This document shows positions 8,991 to 17,079 of a stretch of 64,000 nt of DNA, piece after piece (within the stretch, counting starts at the first letter, position 1; every line of letters starts with the position of its first letter). The notes under the pieces are model-generated. The model worked only from the letters and a program-made list of their open reading frames with translations. It was not told where the DNA came from and searched no databases. Origin of the DNA: Roseibium marinum (GTDB taxonomy: Bacteria; Pseudomonadota; Alphaproteobacteria; Rhizobiales; Stappiaceae); contig NZ_PPCN01000016.1 in assembly GCF_002906165.1 (NCBI RefSeq), forward strand, positions 31,784 to 95,783, written 5' to 3'. The position numbers and the translations under genes are program-made.

Positions 8991-10484
8991 TTAGAAGAGT
9001 CGCAGAACGTTCTGGTCCGCCTGTGCCGCGAAGGACAGCGAGGTGGATGCCAGGCTCTGACGGGTCTGCAATGCCAGAAGGTTTGCGCCTTCCTCATTGG
9101 TGTCTGCCAGGGTCAGTTTGCCGGCGCCTTCCTCGAGCGTGTTGATCATGCTCTTCGTGAAATCCTGACGGTTTTCAACGATGGAAAGATTGGTGCCGAA
9201 TTCCGACGCCTGCGTGCGCAGGGTGCTCAGTGCCGTGTTCAGGCGGTCCACAGTCCGGTCAATGGCGGAGTCCGTCGCAAAACCGGAGTCCGACAACGCG
9301 GAGATGGTGACACCGTCACTGTCGGCTGTGTAACTGTCCGCATTGAAGTTCGAGTTGTCACTCGTCAAGGCCAGATCAGTTTCACTTTCGAGCGCGATCT
9401 TACCGGTTGAGGTATTGAACTCCGCGGAAACGCCCTGGAAGTCGTTGATGAAGTTGACCAGGTCGTCAACCGACGAATCTTCTTCGATCTCGAACGAGCC
9501 GAGTTCGTAGCCGTTGCCGTCGGTCAGGGTCAGCGTATCGCCTGTTTCGAAGGAACCACTGTTGATCAGCGAGTCGGAAGTCGTGGCGAATGCCGTGGCA
9601 TTGACCGAGACAAGCTGTGCGGTTGTGGAAACGTCGTTCTGAAGAGCGATGTCGTCGTTGGAGTAGACGGTGACCTGACCGGTGCCTTCATCGAATTCCG
9701 CACGAACACCTGGAACGCTCTCGATGGTGTCGAGCAGGTCCTGAACGGTGGTTCCGGCCGTAACTGCCAGCGTGGAGCCGGTAATGACAGCAGTGGTGGT
9801 GCCTTCGTTCAAGGTCAGCGTGTTGGTCGTCGAAATTCCGCTTGCGGATGCGAGCAGCGAGCTGGAGTTCAGCGCCTGGCCATCTGCGTCCGTAAGTGTG
9901 AAGGTGTTTTTGCCGCCTTCCAGCTGGAAGGATGTCGCACTGCCTTCGCCTTCCGCCAGATCCGAGAGGTTCAGACCGGTGGACAGAGACGCGTCGGTGT
10001 AGTCGACGGCTTCGATTTTCAGCTTGGACGTGGAGTCTTCGTTGAAGATCGTGGTGAGGTCGTTGCCATCGCCGGAAAGCAGGTTCTTGCCCTTGTAACC
10101 GGAGTCTTTCGCCAGATCTTCAATCTGGGTCAGCAACTCGTTGTACTGAGCCGTAAACTGCTTGCGCTCATACTGGCTCTGTGTCTGCAGAGCCTGGTTG
10201 GCTTTCGCTTTTGCGGACTCAACCAGCTTGGTGATGCTGGAGATGCCTTCGTCAGCAGCCTTCAGTGTCTGAACCGACTGGCCCATGTCGTCCAGAAGAG
10301 TGGACAGATCATTTGCACGCGAAGTCAGGCCGGACGCCGTGAAGAAGCTGTTCGGGTTGTCCAGAGCGGAGTTCACCTTCTTACCAGTGGCCAGTTTGTT
10401 CTGGACGCTGGACATCATTTCAGCAGTGGACTGAAGAGAGGAAAGGTTTGCGCGAACCGCGCTGGAGAGAGTTACGTCACCCAT
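8991..10484 (-). CDS. flagellin (third paralogue)
   Basis: Filament subunit of 497 residues starting MGDVTLSSAVRANL, with 'NKLATGKKVNSALDNPNSFF' in D0/D1. The C-terminal helix 'ANLLALQTRQSLASTSLSFA' ends 'QADQNVLRLF'. Its exposed middle region is nearly the same as in the second flagellin. AGGAAT/AAGGACA precedes the ATG. A CtrA-like box ends 112 bases upstream. It is monocistronic by appearance: a strong terminator follows, and about 500 bases separate it from flaG upstream. Confidence 0.95.
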   Translation of the reverse strand: MGDVTLSSAVRANLSSLQSTAEMMSSVQNKLATGKKVNSALDNPNSFFTASGLTSRANDLSTLLDDMGQSVQTLKAADEGISSITKLVESAKAKANQALQTQSQYERKQFTAQYNELLTQIEDLAKDSGYKGKNLLSGDGNDLTTIFNEDSTSKLKIEAVDYTDASLSTGLNLSDLAEGEGSATSFQLEGGKNTFTLTDADGQALNSSSLLASASGISTTNTLTLNEGTTTAVITGSTLAVTAGTTVQDLLDTIESVPGVRAEFDEGTGQVTVYSNDDIALQNDVSTTAQLVSVNATAFATTSDSLINSGSFETGDTLTLTDGNGYELGSFEIEEDSSVDDLVNFINDFQGVSAEFNTSTGKIALESETDLALTSDNSNFNADSYTADSDGVTISALSDSGFATDSAIDRTVDRLNTALSTLRTQASEFGTNLSIVENRQDFTKSMINTLEEGAGKLTLADTNEEGANLLALQTRQSLASTSLSFAAQADQNVLRLF

Positions 10485-10596
10485 TGTGTGTCCTTTCTAG
10501 GAATACAAGATACATGGACCCTTCCTGGGTCCGGCGACATAAAACGACTTGGGGACGTAAGAAAATCTAAACAAACGTGGTTAGCGCCCGTTAACC

Positions 10597-10611
10597 TTAA
10601 TGCAAGGTAAA
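10597..10611 (-). promoter_or_regulatory. CtrA-like box of third flagellin gene
   Basis: On the minus strand TTTA-N7-TTAA, the same variant as at 7073, ends 112 bases before the flagellin ATG at 10484. A further GGTTAAC lies just upstream. The rest of the 514-base interval 10485-10998 shows no gene I can support. Confidence 0.55.
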
Positions 10612-10998
10612 CAGCTTGGTGCAGTATTTGTAACCGCTGTTCTTGATCAGTCCTTCCGGTGAGACCGGAAATCGGGGTTCGAAGACTCTGGGAGGGAAGG
10701 TGAGGGCAATAGACGATTGCAGCGCCGTACAACGGACAAGGTGGCTTGAAACACGTCTGGCGCGATTTGCGGGTCTATACGGGAAAGCGGAACTTGTTGG
10801 AAGGCGGGGATGAATTGTTCATCCGGTCCGGCTGAAGCCGTGAGACTTTTCCCAGCCACCGCAAAACGGTCCATTGCCTGGAAGCGGGAACCGGGTCGAA
10901 GAAAATGAAAATGCTATGGAAGAAGATGCCAACCAACATGTGGCCGGATAATTTGGGGCCAGACAGTTTGCGGCCTGCCTTGCGCAGCCGCCGCCGTG

Positions 10999-11397
10999 TC
11001 AGATCACCAGTTGAACCGGCTTTGTTGACGTCTGGCTTGACTGGTGCTCTTCCATTGTCCTGGAATAAGCCCTGAGGCGCAGCAGGGTTTCGCTCGGAAT
11101 TTGCCGCACGACCTGACCGGTGTCGGTATTCGTCGCGACGTAGACCAGACTCTCGCTGTCCGGATCCAGAACGTTGCGGCGCTCAAGGCGCGGCGTGAGC
11201 GGATCCGGCTGCTTTTGCTGGTCGCGTGGGTTGTTTGCCGCCCTTTGGCCGTCACTGCCCTCGTCGGAGGGTTTGACAGTCGCTTCTGCCGGCAAATCAG
11301 TTTTTGCTGCGGGGGCGTTTCGCTCTGGAGCCCGCGTAACCGGCGTAATCGCCGTGTACGTCGGCGATGGCGGCCGGGCCAATCCCGTGTCCATCAT
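10999..11397 (-). CDS. flaG: FlaG family protein
   Basis: Small flagellar protein whose family influences filament length and may stabilise the filament. Residues 1-85 are a Pro/Ala/Lys-rich, probably disordered segment. The C-terminal part carries the FlaG core: 'SLVYVATNTDTGQVVRQIP' followed by 'SETLLRLRAYSRTM'. The length of 132 residues fits the family. GGAGAGAAG precedes the first of two adjacent ATG codons. It faces the same way as the flagellins and lies upstream of them. It could be co-transcribed with the third flagellin gene only across a 514-base gap, so it is probably separate. Confidence 0.85.
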   Translation of the reverse strand: MMDTGLARPPSPTYTAITPVTRAPERNAPAAKTDLPAEATVKPSDEGSDGQRAANNPRDQQKQPDPLTPRLERRNVLDPDSESLVYVATNTDTGQVVRQIPSETLLRLRAYSRTMEEHQSSQTSTKPVQLVI

Positions 11398-11674
11398 CTT
11401 CTCTCCGGGTTACTTGATACAGATACCCTAGCAAGCACAAGGTAACGTAGGGGAATGAATAATTTGTTAACGAAATAGATACGATTTGAAAGGTTGCTTT
11501 CCCGGTGATTCGAACGCGCCTGATTCGCTTCCGCAAGGGCCGCGGGTTCGCCGGGCATTCCGGGGTTTTTTGCAGGACGGGGAGGGGGACACGGGGGGTA
11601 TGTACTTGAGGCTCAGCCGCCGTCAAATCGCCAACTAACTTGCAATGCAAGGTAGCTTGTATTAAATCTTAGCG

Positions 11675-12019
11675 ATGAATAACGGCGTGGCAACTTCCGA
11701 CTCTCTCCAGGTTCAGCTCAAGAAAGGAGCGCTGGAACTGTGTGTGCTTGCCATGCTGTCGCGCAAGGAAAGCTATGCCTACGAGATTTCGAGCGAGTTG
11801 GCAGAGGCCGTCGGGATCGGAGAGAGCACGATCTATCCGCTCATGCGCCGGATGCAGAAGGAAGGCCTGGTGGTATCTCGCCTTGTCGAGTCGAACAGCG
11901 GGCCATCGCGCAAATACTACATGCTCACCGAGGCCGGACGACAGAGGTTGGAACAGCAGGCCCGGGATTGGAGAACCTTCATGACGTCCGTAAACAGGAT
12001 TGTGGGAGACGGCCGGTGA
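11675..12019 (+). CDS. PadR-family transcriptional regulator
   Basis: Winged-helix repressor of the PadR family, 114 residues. Typical core: 'LKKGALELCVLAMLSRKESYAYEIS', with the recognition helix and wing 'GESTIYPLMRRMQKEGLV', then 'SRKYYMLTEAGRQRLE'. Family members with this short form usually lack a ligand domain and control an adjacent membrane protein gene. Here the stop overlaps the GTG start of a DUF1700 gene by four bases (GTGA), a translational coupling typical of PadR-HAAS pairs. The target signal is not visible from sequence. Confidence 0.92.
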   Translation: MNNGVATSDSLQVQLKKGALELCVLAMLSRKESYAYEISSELAEAVGIGESTIYPLMRRMQKEGLVVSRLVESNSGPSRKYYMLTEAGRQRLEQQARDWRTFMTSVNRIVGDGR

Positions 12020-12603
12020 CCCAAGAGCAGTTCCTGAAAGAGCTTCGCCGCGCGTTGGCGGGTCTCCCGGCGCCTGACATTGAGGACATCGTTGCGGACT
12101 ACCAGTCCTATTTCGCGGACGCCCTGTCAGCGGGCCGGAAGGTTGAGGATGTTGTTGCAGCCCATGGCGATCCGCAGCGACTGGCTCAGGAACTGCGCGC
12201 GGAAATAGGCCTTCGCCAATGGGAAGATCGTCACAGCCCCAGGAACTTCTGGAATGCAATGCTTGCATTGGCCGGTCTGGCCGCAATCGATCTCATCATA
12301 TTGTTTCCCGCCATGCTCGTTCTCGGGTTCGTGGTCTTGATCCTGTTCTTCGTCTTGTCGCTGTTCGGCGTGATCGGCATCGGAACGCTTCTGGATCTTT
12401 TATCGGCCAGCCACGATCCGGCTGAGGGCTCCTGGGTCTATCTTCTGTTCCGCAGCATCGGATTTCTTGCGGCTTGGGTGGGCGGGGTGGTTTTGCTGGT
12501 CGTTGCGCTCCGCCGGGGAATGACCCGGCTGACGCGCTACGCGCGGCTTCATTACCGGCTGGCAAGGCCTGGCGCCGCGGGTATCCGGCCTGCGAGCAGG
12601 TGA
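12016..12603 (+). CDS. DUF1700/HAAS-type membrane protein
   Basis: About 195 residues. Residues 1-65 form the helical HAAS-like domain ('FLKELRRALAGLP', 'DIVADYQSYFADAL', 'VVAAHGDPQRLAQELRAE'). This is followed by three or four hydrophobic segments (about 78-118, 145-165). Such proteins are encoded with PadR regulators and are thought to be membrane stress sensors or regulators. The GTG start at 12016 is chosen because it overlaps the padR stop and keeps the HAAS domain intact; there is no in-frame ATG nearby. A serine hydrolase follows 38 bases later, possibly in the same operon. Confidence 0.82.
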   Translation: MTQEQFLKELRRALAGLPAPDIEDIVADYQSYFADALSAGRKVEDVVAAHGDPQRLAQELRAEIGLRQWEDRHSPRNFWNAMLALAGLAAIDLIILFPAMLVLGFVVLILFFVLSLFGVIGIGTLLDLLSASHDPAEGSWVYLLFRSIGFLAAWVGGVVLLVVALRRGMTRLTRYARLHYRLARPGAAGIRPASR

Positions 12604-12641
12604 AAATCAGACGCGGATGACTTCATGGGAGACGAGCTTAA

Positions 12642-13853
12642 ATGAAGCGCCGCGCTGTAACCTATATCTTGGCTTTGCTGATGATCGTCATCACGGTGAC
12701 GGTCTATCTTGTCCTGACCGGTGAGAACGGGCTCTCGCGCCCGAAACCGCCTGGACGGTCGATTGAAGTCACACGGCTCGACCCGGCCGAGATCCGAAAT
12801 CTTGGATGGAAGACGGACGGGTTGGACGAGGTGTTCAGCCATGTGGCCACGCTGAGCACGGATTCGCTGATGATCGTCACGGATGGACAGGTTGTCGGCG
12901 CATTCGGGGATCTCTCCAGACCTTACAACGTGCATTCCATACGAAAATCTCTTCTGAGCACTCTGATAGGCCGGCAAATGGCTTCAGATGCAAACCAACT
13001 GCGTCTCGATGCGACGCTTCAGGAACTCGGCATCGGTGATGCCCCGGTACCGCTGACAGAGTTACAGCGGCAGACAACCGTGCGTCATTTGCTGAAAAGT
13101 GTTTCAGGTATCAATCACCCGGCAGCCGCATCGGGCAGTTTGCAGGCGGAGATCGACAGGCGTCTGGGGCACAACGAGAACCAGCCAGGCACTCGCTGGG
13201 CTTACAACAACTGGGACTATAATACCCTGACGACTGTCTTCGAGAGCGAAACAGGCACCGGGATTGCCGAGGCGTTTGATTTCGGGATCGCGCAGCCGAT
13301 CGGGATGGAAGATTTCGAACGGTCTGCCGTGGCGTATATCTCCGATGCCAGCCGGTCCGAACACAGGGCTGCAATGTTCACACTGTCCGCACGCGACCTC
13401 GCCCGGATCGGAGAGCTCTATCTCAACCACGGCCGTGCCGGCGGACAACACGTTCTTGCGGAAAACTGGGCAAGACTCATAACACAGGATTTCACTGAGA
13501 CGGGTATTGGCGGGGTGAGATGGGGCCACGGATATCTGTGGTGGATACCCGGTCCGGAGACCGGCCTGCCCGAAGGGACGTTCTGTGCATGGGGGCTGGG
13601 AAATCAGGCACTCATGGTTATCCCGCGATGGAATACCGTGGTTGTCCACCAGTCGGACACCACGGAGTTCTGGAAACGGTTTGTGCCGTTGGTCCGCGAT
13701 GAGGGCATGACCGGAGAAGCTGCCATAGAACAGCTCATTCTGTCATGCCGCGAAGCCGCCGCCCGTGAAATCGAATATTGCAGCGAGCATCGTTTCATCA
13801 CGCGGCGCGAATTTGATAAACTTATATCGTTGATCGTTGCCGCACGAACATAG
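12642..13853 (+). CDS. serine hydrolase, beta-lactamase (class C)/PBP-like family
   Basis: 403 residues, with an N-terminal membrane anchor or signal (about 7-26). The catalytic elements of the penicillin-recognising fold are visible: Ser99-Ile-Arg-Lys102 (SxxK) in 'NVHSIRKSLLSTLIG', and Tyr188-Asn-Asn (YxN) in 'RWAYNNWDYN'. The third element is less clear, probably 'CAWGLGNQALMVIP' near residue 315. Proteins like this are esterases or peptidases acting in the periplasm; beta-lactamase activity is not implied. It lies after padR-DUF1700. The stop is followed directly by AGCGG and an inverted repeat (GCTGAAG...CTTCAGC). Confidence 0.85.
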   Translation: MKRRAVTYILALLMIVITVTVYLVLTGENGLSRPKPPGRSIEVTRLDPAEIRNLGWKTDGLDEVFSHVATLSTDSLMIVTDGQVVGAFGDLSRPYNVHSIRKSLLSTLIGRQMASDANQLRLDATLQELGIGDAPVPLTELQRQTTVRHLLKSVSGINHPAAASGSLQAEIDRRLGHNENQPGTRWAYNNWDYNTLTTVFESETGTGIAEAFDFGIAQPIGMEDFERSAVAYISDASRSEHRAAMFTLSARDLARIGELYLNHGRAGGQHVLAENWARLITQDFTETGIGGVRWGHGYLWWIPGPETGLPEGTFCAWGLGNQALMVIPRWNTVVVHQSDTTEFWKRFVPLVRDEGMTGEAAIEQLILSCREAAAREIEYCSEHRFITRREFDKLISLIVAART

Positions 13854-13888
13854 AGCGGCTGAAGAAACGGCAATAAATTCGCCTGACT

Positions 13889-14002
13889 TCAGCGTGTGGC
13901 GTCTTCCTGAACCCGCTTGAACTCGACACGCTGTAATACATCGGCTTCGTCCGCATCTTTCCAGTTCGAACAAGGCACGCAAAGCTCGGCTGTGCCCGCC
14001 AT
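13889..14002 (-). CDS. possible 37-residue protein with paired cysteines
   Basis: A short frame starting MAGTAELCVP with a CVPC pair. It is rich in acidic and basic residues and ends VQEDATR. Directly upstream of the ATG is CAGGAG, a strong Shine-Dalgarno, but only three bases away. Amino-acid composition is protein-like (Trp, Asp, Glu, balanced charges), unlike the antisense frames around it. Not recognised. The rest of the gap 13854-14241 shows only the terminator at its right side. Confidence 0.3.
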   Translation of the reverse strand: MAGTAELCVPCSNWKDADEADVLQRVEFKRVQEDATR

Positions 14003-14164
14003 CGTCTCCTGGGCGATTTGTATTCTCTTGTGAGCAGTATCTGCTCGTGGCCTCGGATTACAGTCTTGGATAGTGTCAAACGGCATGGACAAGATCCCCG
14101 GAGTGTCATCTCGCGCCCTGTCGCAATAGACCTCATTCCCAGCGTTTCAACTGCGAGATCATAC

Positions 14165-14190
14165 AAAAAAGCTCCCGGCACCGGGAGCTT
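14165..14190 (-). terminator. rho-independent terminator of flgI-flgJ-flgN operon
   Basis: Inverted repeat AAGCTCCCGG-CA-CCGGGAGCTT, 50 bases past the flgN stop. On the minus strand it continues into TTTTTTGTATG, a clear U tract. Confidence 0.88.
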
Positions 14191-14241
14191 TCGGGCAGCA
14201 AGCTGCCTCATGTCAATTCATGTCATCTATGGGTCCGTGAC

Positions 14242-14736
14242 CTAAAGGGATTGATTAACAGCTATGCCGTGCGCCAACCGCGGACCGGTCGGCGCCGAAC
14301 CGTTGCGCCCGTAGGTCGTCGGCGCGGTCGCGTTCTTGGCGCCCGCCACCTTGGCGACCGTGGCGACAATGTTGCCGGCCACATCGCGTGCGGTGGAGAG
14401 CACGGCCAGATTGATCCGCAGGACAGGCTGGAACTCGCCGTGCTGGCGGCGCAGGGCCTGCGTCGCGGCCGGTGCGAGATTGCCGAGCGCGACCGCGTGT
14501 TCCTTGGCGGTGATCATGCCGCGCGTGTATTCATGGATAAGGCGGGCCTTGTCCGGCTGGAGATCGCCGGCTTGCTGCAATTTGCCGGCCCGCACAAGAT
14601 CGGTTTCCATTTCAATGACGGACAAAAGCGCTTCCATGGTGCCGGACAGAGCCTTGCAGAATGTTTCCGCGTCCTGGTAGCTCGTTGGCCGTTCCAGGGA
14701 AAACGGGAAGGTATTCGTATCTGGTTGAGCTGTCAT
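14242..14736 (-). CDS. flgN: FlgN-like flagellar export chaperone
   Basis: 164 residues, predicted mostly helical, with 'CKALSGTMEALLSVIEMETDLV' then 'LQPDKARLIHEYTRGMI'. This fits the FlgN fold (chaperone for FlgK and FlgL). The C-terminal 40 residues are Ala/Thr/Gly-rich, as in other alphaproteobacterial homologues beside flgJ. The ATG overlaps the flgJ stop by four bases (ATGA), so translation is coupled. It is the last gene of flgI-flgJ-flgN before a terminator. FlgN proteins are poorly conserved, so the call rests partly on position. Confidence 0.7.
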   Translation of the reverse strand: MTAQPDTNTFPFSLERPTSYQDAETFCKALSGTMEALLSVIEMETDLVRAGKLQQAGDLQPDKARLIHEYTRGMITAKEHAVALGNLAPAATQALRRQHGEFQPVLRINLAVLSTARDVAGNIVATVAKVAGAKNATAPTTYGRNGSAPTGPRLAHGIAVNQSL

Positions 14737-15047
14737 CTGGCCCCCTCCTGCAAAGAAAGCAATTCGCGTTCCACGCTATCGGCCAGTCCGATGCCGCCGT
14801 TTTCAGCGATGGTGCGTGCATATTCGTCGATCAAAAGGCTCTGCCAGGCATCCGCCCCGTGACCGCTGCCCCAGGTGCCGCCTTCGTCGAGGCCGGTGAA
14901 CATGTTCTGGAGCATGGTGTTCAGGAACACCGCTTCAAATTCCTGAGCCGCCTTGCGGACCGAAGTCTTGTCGTTCCGGTCGATGCCTCTGATCGAATCC
15001 ATCGGGTTCGGCTGGCTTGTGGGTGGTGTTATCGCCTCAAACATCAC
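14733..15047 (-). CDS. flgJ: rod-binding protein FlgJ (single domain, CheL-type)
   Basis: 104 residues corresponding to the N-terminal rod-binding domain of enteric FlgJ: 'VRKAAQEFEAVFLNTMLQNMF' followed by 'GHGADAWQSLLIDEYARTIA' and 'GIGLADSVEREL'. The muramidase domain of enteric FlgJ is absent, as is usual in Alphaproteobacteria, where the protein is often called CheL. It functions as a scaffold for rod assembly in the periplasm. Its start overlaps the flgI stop (ATGA). A separate lytic transglycosylase gene at 17603 could supply wall-cutting activity, but this is inference. Confidence 0.9.
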   Translation of the reverse strand: MMFEAITPPTSQPNPMDSIRGIDRNDKTSVRKAAQEFEAVFLNTMLQNMFTGLDEGGTWGSGHGADAWQSLLIDEYARTIAENGGIGLADSVERELLSLQEGAR

Positions 15048-16189
15048 AGCACCTCGATTTCGGCCTGCAGGGCGCCGGATGCCTTGATGGCCTGCAGGAT
15101 GGAGATCATGTCCCGGGGACCGATGCCCAGAGCGTTCAGGCCGTCGACCAGCTGTTTCAGCGTGACCGTCTCCGGAACGATCGCAAGTTTGGTCGCGCCG
15201 TCCTCGTTGACGGAAACCTCCGAGCGCGGCACCACGGCGGTTTCTCCGTTGGCAAAGGGCAGGGGCTGGGAGACCTGGGGGGTTTCGGCGATCGTCACCG
15301 TCAGGTTGCCCTGGGCGACGGCCACCATGGACACCTTGACGTCCTGTCCCATGACAATAATGCCGGAATTCTCGTCGATGACGACGCGGGCGGCAAGGTC
15401 GGGTTCGATAATCAGCTGCTCGATATCCGTCAGAAGATCGACGATGTTGCCATCATAGCGTTGCGGCAAATCGAGGCGCACCGTGGCCGGGTCGAGCGGT
15501 TCGGCGGTCGGCAGGCCGATGAGCTCATTGATGGAGAGCGCGATCCGCCGCGCGGTGGTGAGGTCCGGATTGCGCAGCGCGAGCCGCAGGGTGGTCAGGG
15601 AGGCCAGCTGGAACTCCAGCTCACGCTCGACCAGGCCGCCGTTGGCGATACGCCCCGCGGTCGGAACGCCGCGGACAACGGAGGCGGCGTCGGCCTGGGC
15701 CGAAAAGCCGCCAATTGCGACCGATCCCTGCGCGATGGCGTAGACTTCGCCGTCCGCACCGACCAGCGGCGTGACCAGAAGTGTGCCGCCCTGGAGCGAC
15801 CCCGCGTCTCCGAGCGCGCTGACATTGACGTCGATCCGTGTACCTTGCGTGGAAAAGGGCGGCAGGTTGGCCGTGACCATGACCGCGGCTACCGTGTCGG
15901 TATTCAGATCGACATTGCGGGTATTCACGCCGAGCCTTTCCAGCATCGCCTGCAGGCTCTGTTGGGTGAAAGGGGAGTTGTTGAGGGAATCGCCCGTGCC
16001 GTTGAGGCCGACGACAAGACCGTAGCCGATGAGCTGGTTTTCCCGGATACCTTCGAAATCGGAGATATCCTTGATACGGGAGGCGGCAAACGCAGGCGTC
16101 AGGAAAACAGCAGTCCCTATGATAAAGGCCGCTGAAATGCGCGTGATCCGCGCGGTCCATCCGGAAATCTTTTCACCCAAATTTCGCAT
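15044..16189 (-). CDS. flgI: flagellar P-ring protein FlgI
   Basis: Periplasmic P-ring subunit, 381 residues. The start at 16189 gives a Sec signal peptide (hydrophobic 'ISAAFIIGTAVFLTPAFA', cleavage near residue 35). The mature protein begins 'ASRIKDISDFEGIRENQLIG'. Conserved FlgI blocks follow: 'GYGLVVGLNGTGDSL', 'NVAAVMVTANLPPF'-like and 'VVIDENSGIIVMGQDVKVS'. The frame remains open 76 codons further upstream, but that part is not FlgI-like and precludes the signal peptide. A sigma-54-type promoter lies about 70 bases upstream. It is the first gene of flgI-flgJ-flgN and is divergent from fliX, as in Caulobacter. Confidence 0.96.
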   Translation of the reverse strand: MRNLGEKISGWTARITRISAAFIIGTAVFLTPAFAASRIKDISDFEGIRENQLIGYGLVVGLNGTGDSLNNSPFTQQSLQAMLERLGVNTRNVDLNTDTVAAVMVTANLPPFSTQGTRIDVNVSALGDAGSLQGGTLLVTPLVGADGEVYAIAQGSVAIGGFSAQADAASVVRGVPTAGRIANGGLVERELEFQLASLTTLRLALRNPDLTTARRIALSINELIGLPTAEPLDPATVRLDLPQRYDGNIVDLLTDIEQLIIEPDLAARVVIDENSGIIVMGQDVKVSMVAVAQGNLTVTIAETPQVSQPLPFANGETAVVPRSEVSVNEDGATKLAIVPETVTLKQLVDGLNALGIGPRDMISILQAIKASGALQAEIEVL

Positions 16190-16256
16190 CACTGTATCTG
16201 GCCCGCTTTCCCGATCCGGCGAAACCTGCCGGGGCACATATTCTTGTATTGCGTAA

Positions 16257-16272
16257 TGCGAGAGCCGTGCCA
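16257..16272 (-). promoter_or_regulatory. sigma-54-type promoter of flgI
   Basis: On the minus strand TGGCACG-GCTC-TCGCA, compared with the consensus TGGCACG-N4-TTGCA: one mismatch, with correct GG/GC spacing. The predicted transcript starts about 57 bases before the flgI ATG. A FlbD-like palindrome at 16395-16407, about 125 bases upstream, is placed like an enhancer. Confidence 0.7.
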
Positions 16273-16394
16273 CTTTCAGACGCCCTGCTGTTCTTTCGAT
16301 TAAATTGCCCGGATTCTGTGTGAATTGCTGGTATAATCCCAAGCATATCCACGTAAGTTTACCGATCCGGGTAAAGAAAGTGCATTTGCCGGGC

Positions 16395-16407
16395 GGCAAA
16401 TATTGCC
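16395..16407. promoter_or_regulatory. FlbD (ftr)-like palindrome between flgI and fliX
   Basis: GGCAA-ATA-TTGCC, a perfect 13-bp palindrome, 87 bases upstream of the fliX start and about 125 bases upstream of the flgI sigma-54 promoter. It overlaps a second inverted pair (ATTTGCC...GGCAAAT, 16384-16401). The same GGCAA-N3-TTGCC pattern occurs at 23093, 34639 and 34771, only in divergent flagellar intergenic regions. Its resemblance to the Caulobacter ftr element bound by FlbD is from memory. Confidence 0.6.
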
Positions 16408-16494
16408 CAACCTGCAAGGACTCATTTACCCTTGTCGGCAGAATCTGACGGGCAGGAGTCCGTACTCTAACCTTCAGATGGACCGGAAAAGAAA

Positions 16495-16914
16495 ATGCGT
16501 ATCACAGGCAATAAACCGATCACTGGCGTCCAGGGGAAAGGGGCGAAGAAGCGGAGTCCGTCCGGCGCGGATCAGTTCACACCCGATCTCGGCACGGAAG
16601 TCTCCCAGACCGCGCAGACCGCCGGCGGGGCCTCTATCCAGGGGATGGACGCGCTTCTTGCACTGCAGGAGGTCGATGAAGTCGCCGAGCGCCGGTCAAG
16701 GGCAGCAAAACGCGGACATTCGATGCTCGATTCGCTGGAGGCCGTGCGCGCCGATCTGCTCGCCGGGCACGTCTCGGAAGACAGGCTGGAGTTGCTCGCG
16801 CAGGAGGTTTCCCGGCGCCAGTCCAGCGGTGATCCCGATGTCGATTCGGTGATGGACGAGATCGAATTGCGCGTCAAAGTCGAATTGGCGAAGCTCGGCC
16901 GATTCCTCGATTGA
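16495..16914 (+). CDS. fliX: flagellar assembly regulator FliX
   Basis: 139 residues. In Caulobacter FliX binds and regulates FlbD, linking completion of early flagellar structures to sigma-54 transcription. Residues start 'MRITGNKPITGVQGKG'. They run through a Ser/Gly/Ala linker to the conserved helical half: 'ASIQGMDALLALQEVDE', 'AKRGHSMLDSLEAVRADLLAG', 'RVKVELAKLGRFLD'. Length and divergent location from flgI match Caulobacter. GGAAAAGAAA precedes the ATG. Its presence predicts an flbD gene elsewhere; none is in the window. Confidence 0.88.
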   Translation: MRITGNKPITGVQGKGAKKRSPSGADQFTPDLGTEVSQTAQTAGGASIQGMDALLALQEVDEVAERRSRAAKRGHSMLDSLEAVRADLLAGHVSEDRLELLAQEVSRRQSSGDPDVDSVMDEIELRVKVELAKLGRFLD

Positions 16915-17079
16915 TGCGCCGCGCGGGCGAGTGAAATATACGTCAGTTGTGAGTTAAATTTTCACAACGGTTTGAAAGATCTGGTATTTCCACGTTTTCA
17001 TTTTTTCAAAATGGACCGTTGTCGGCTGGAGGAAGCGGCTATATATTGCGCCCGGCCTAACGGTAATCCGGAGCTATCG

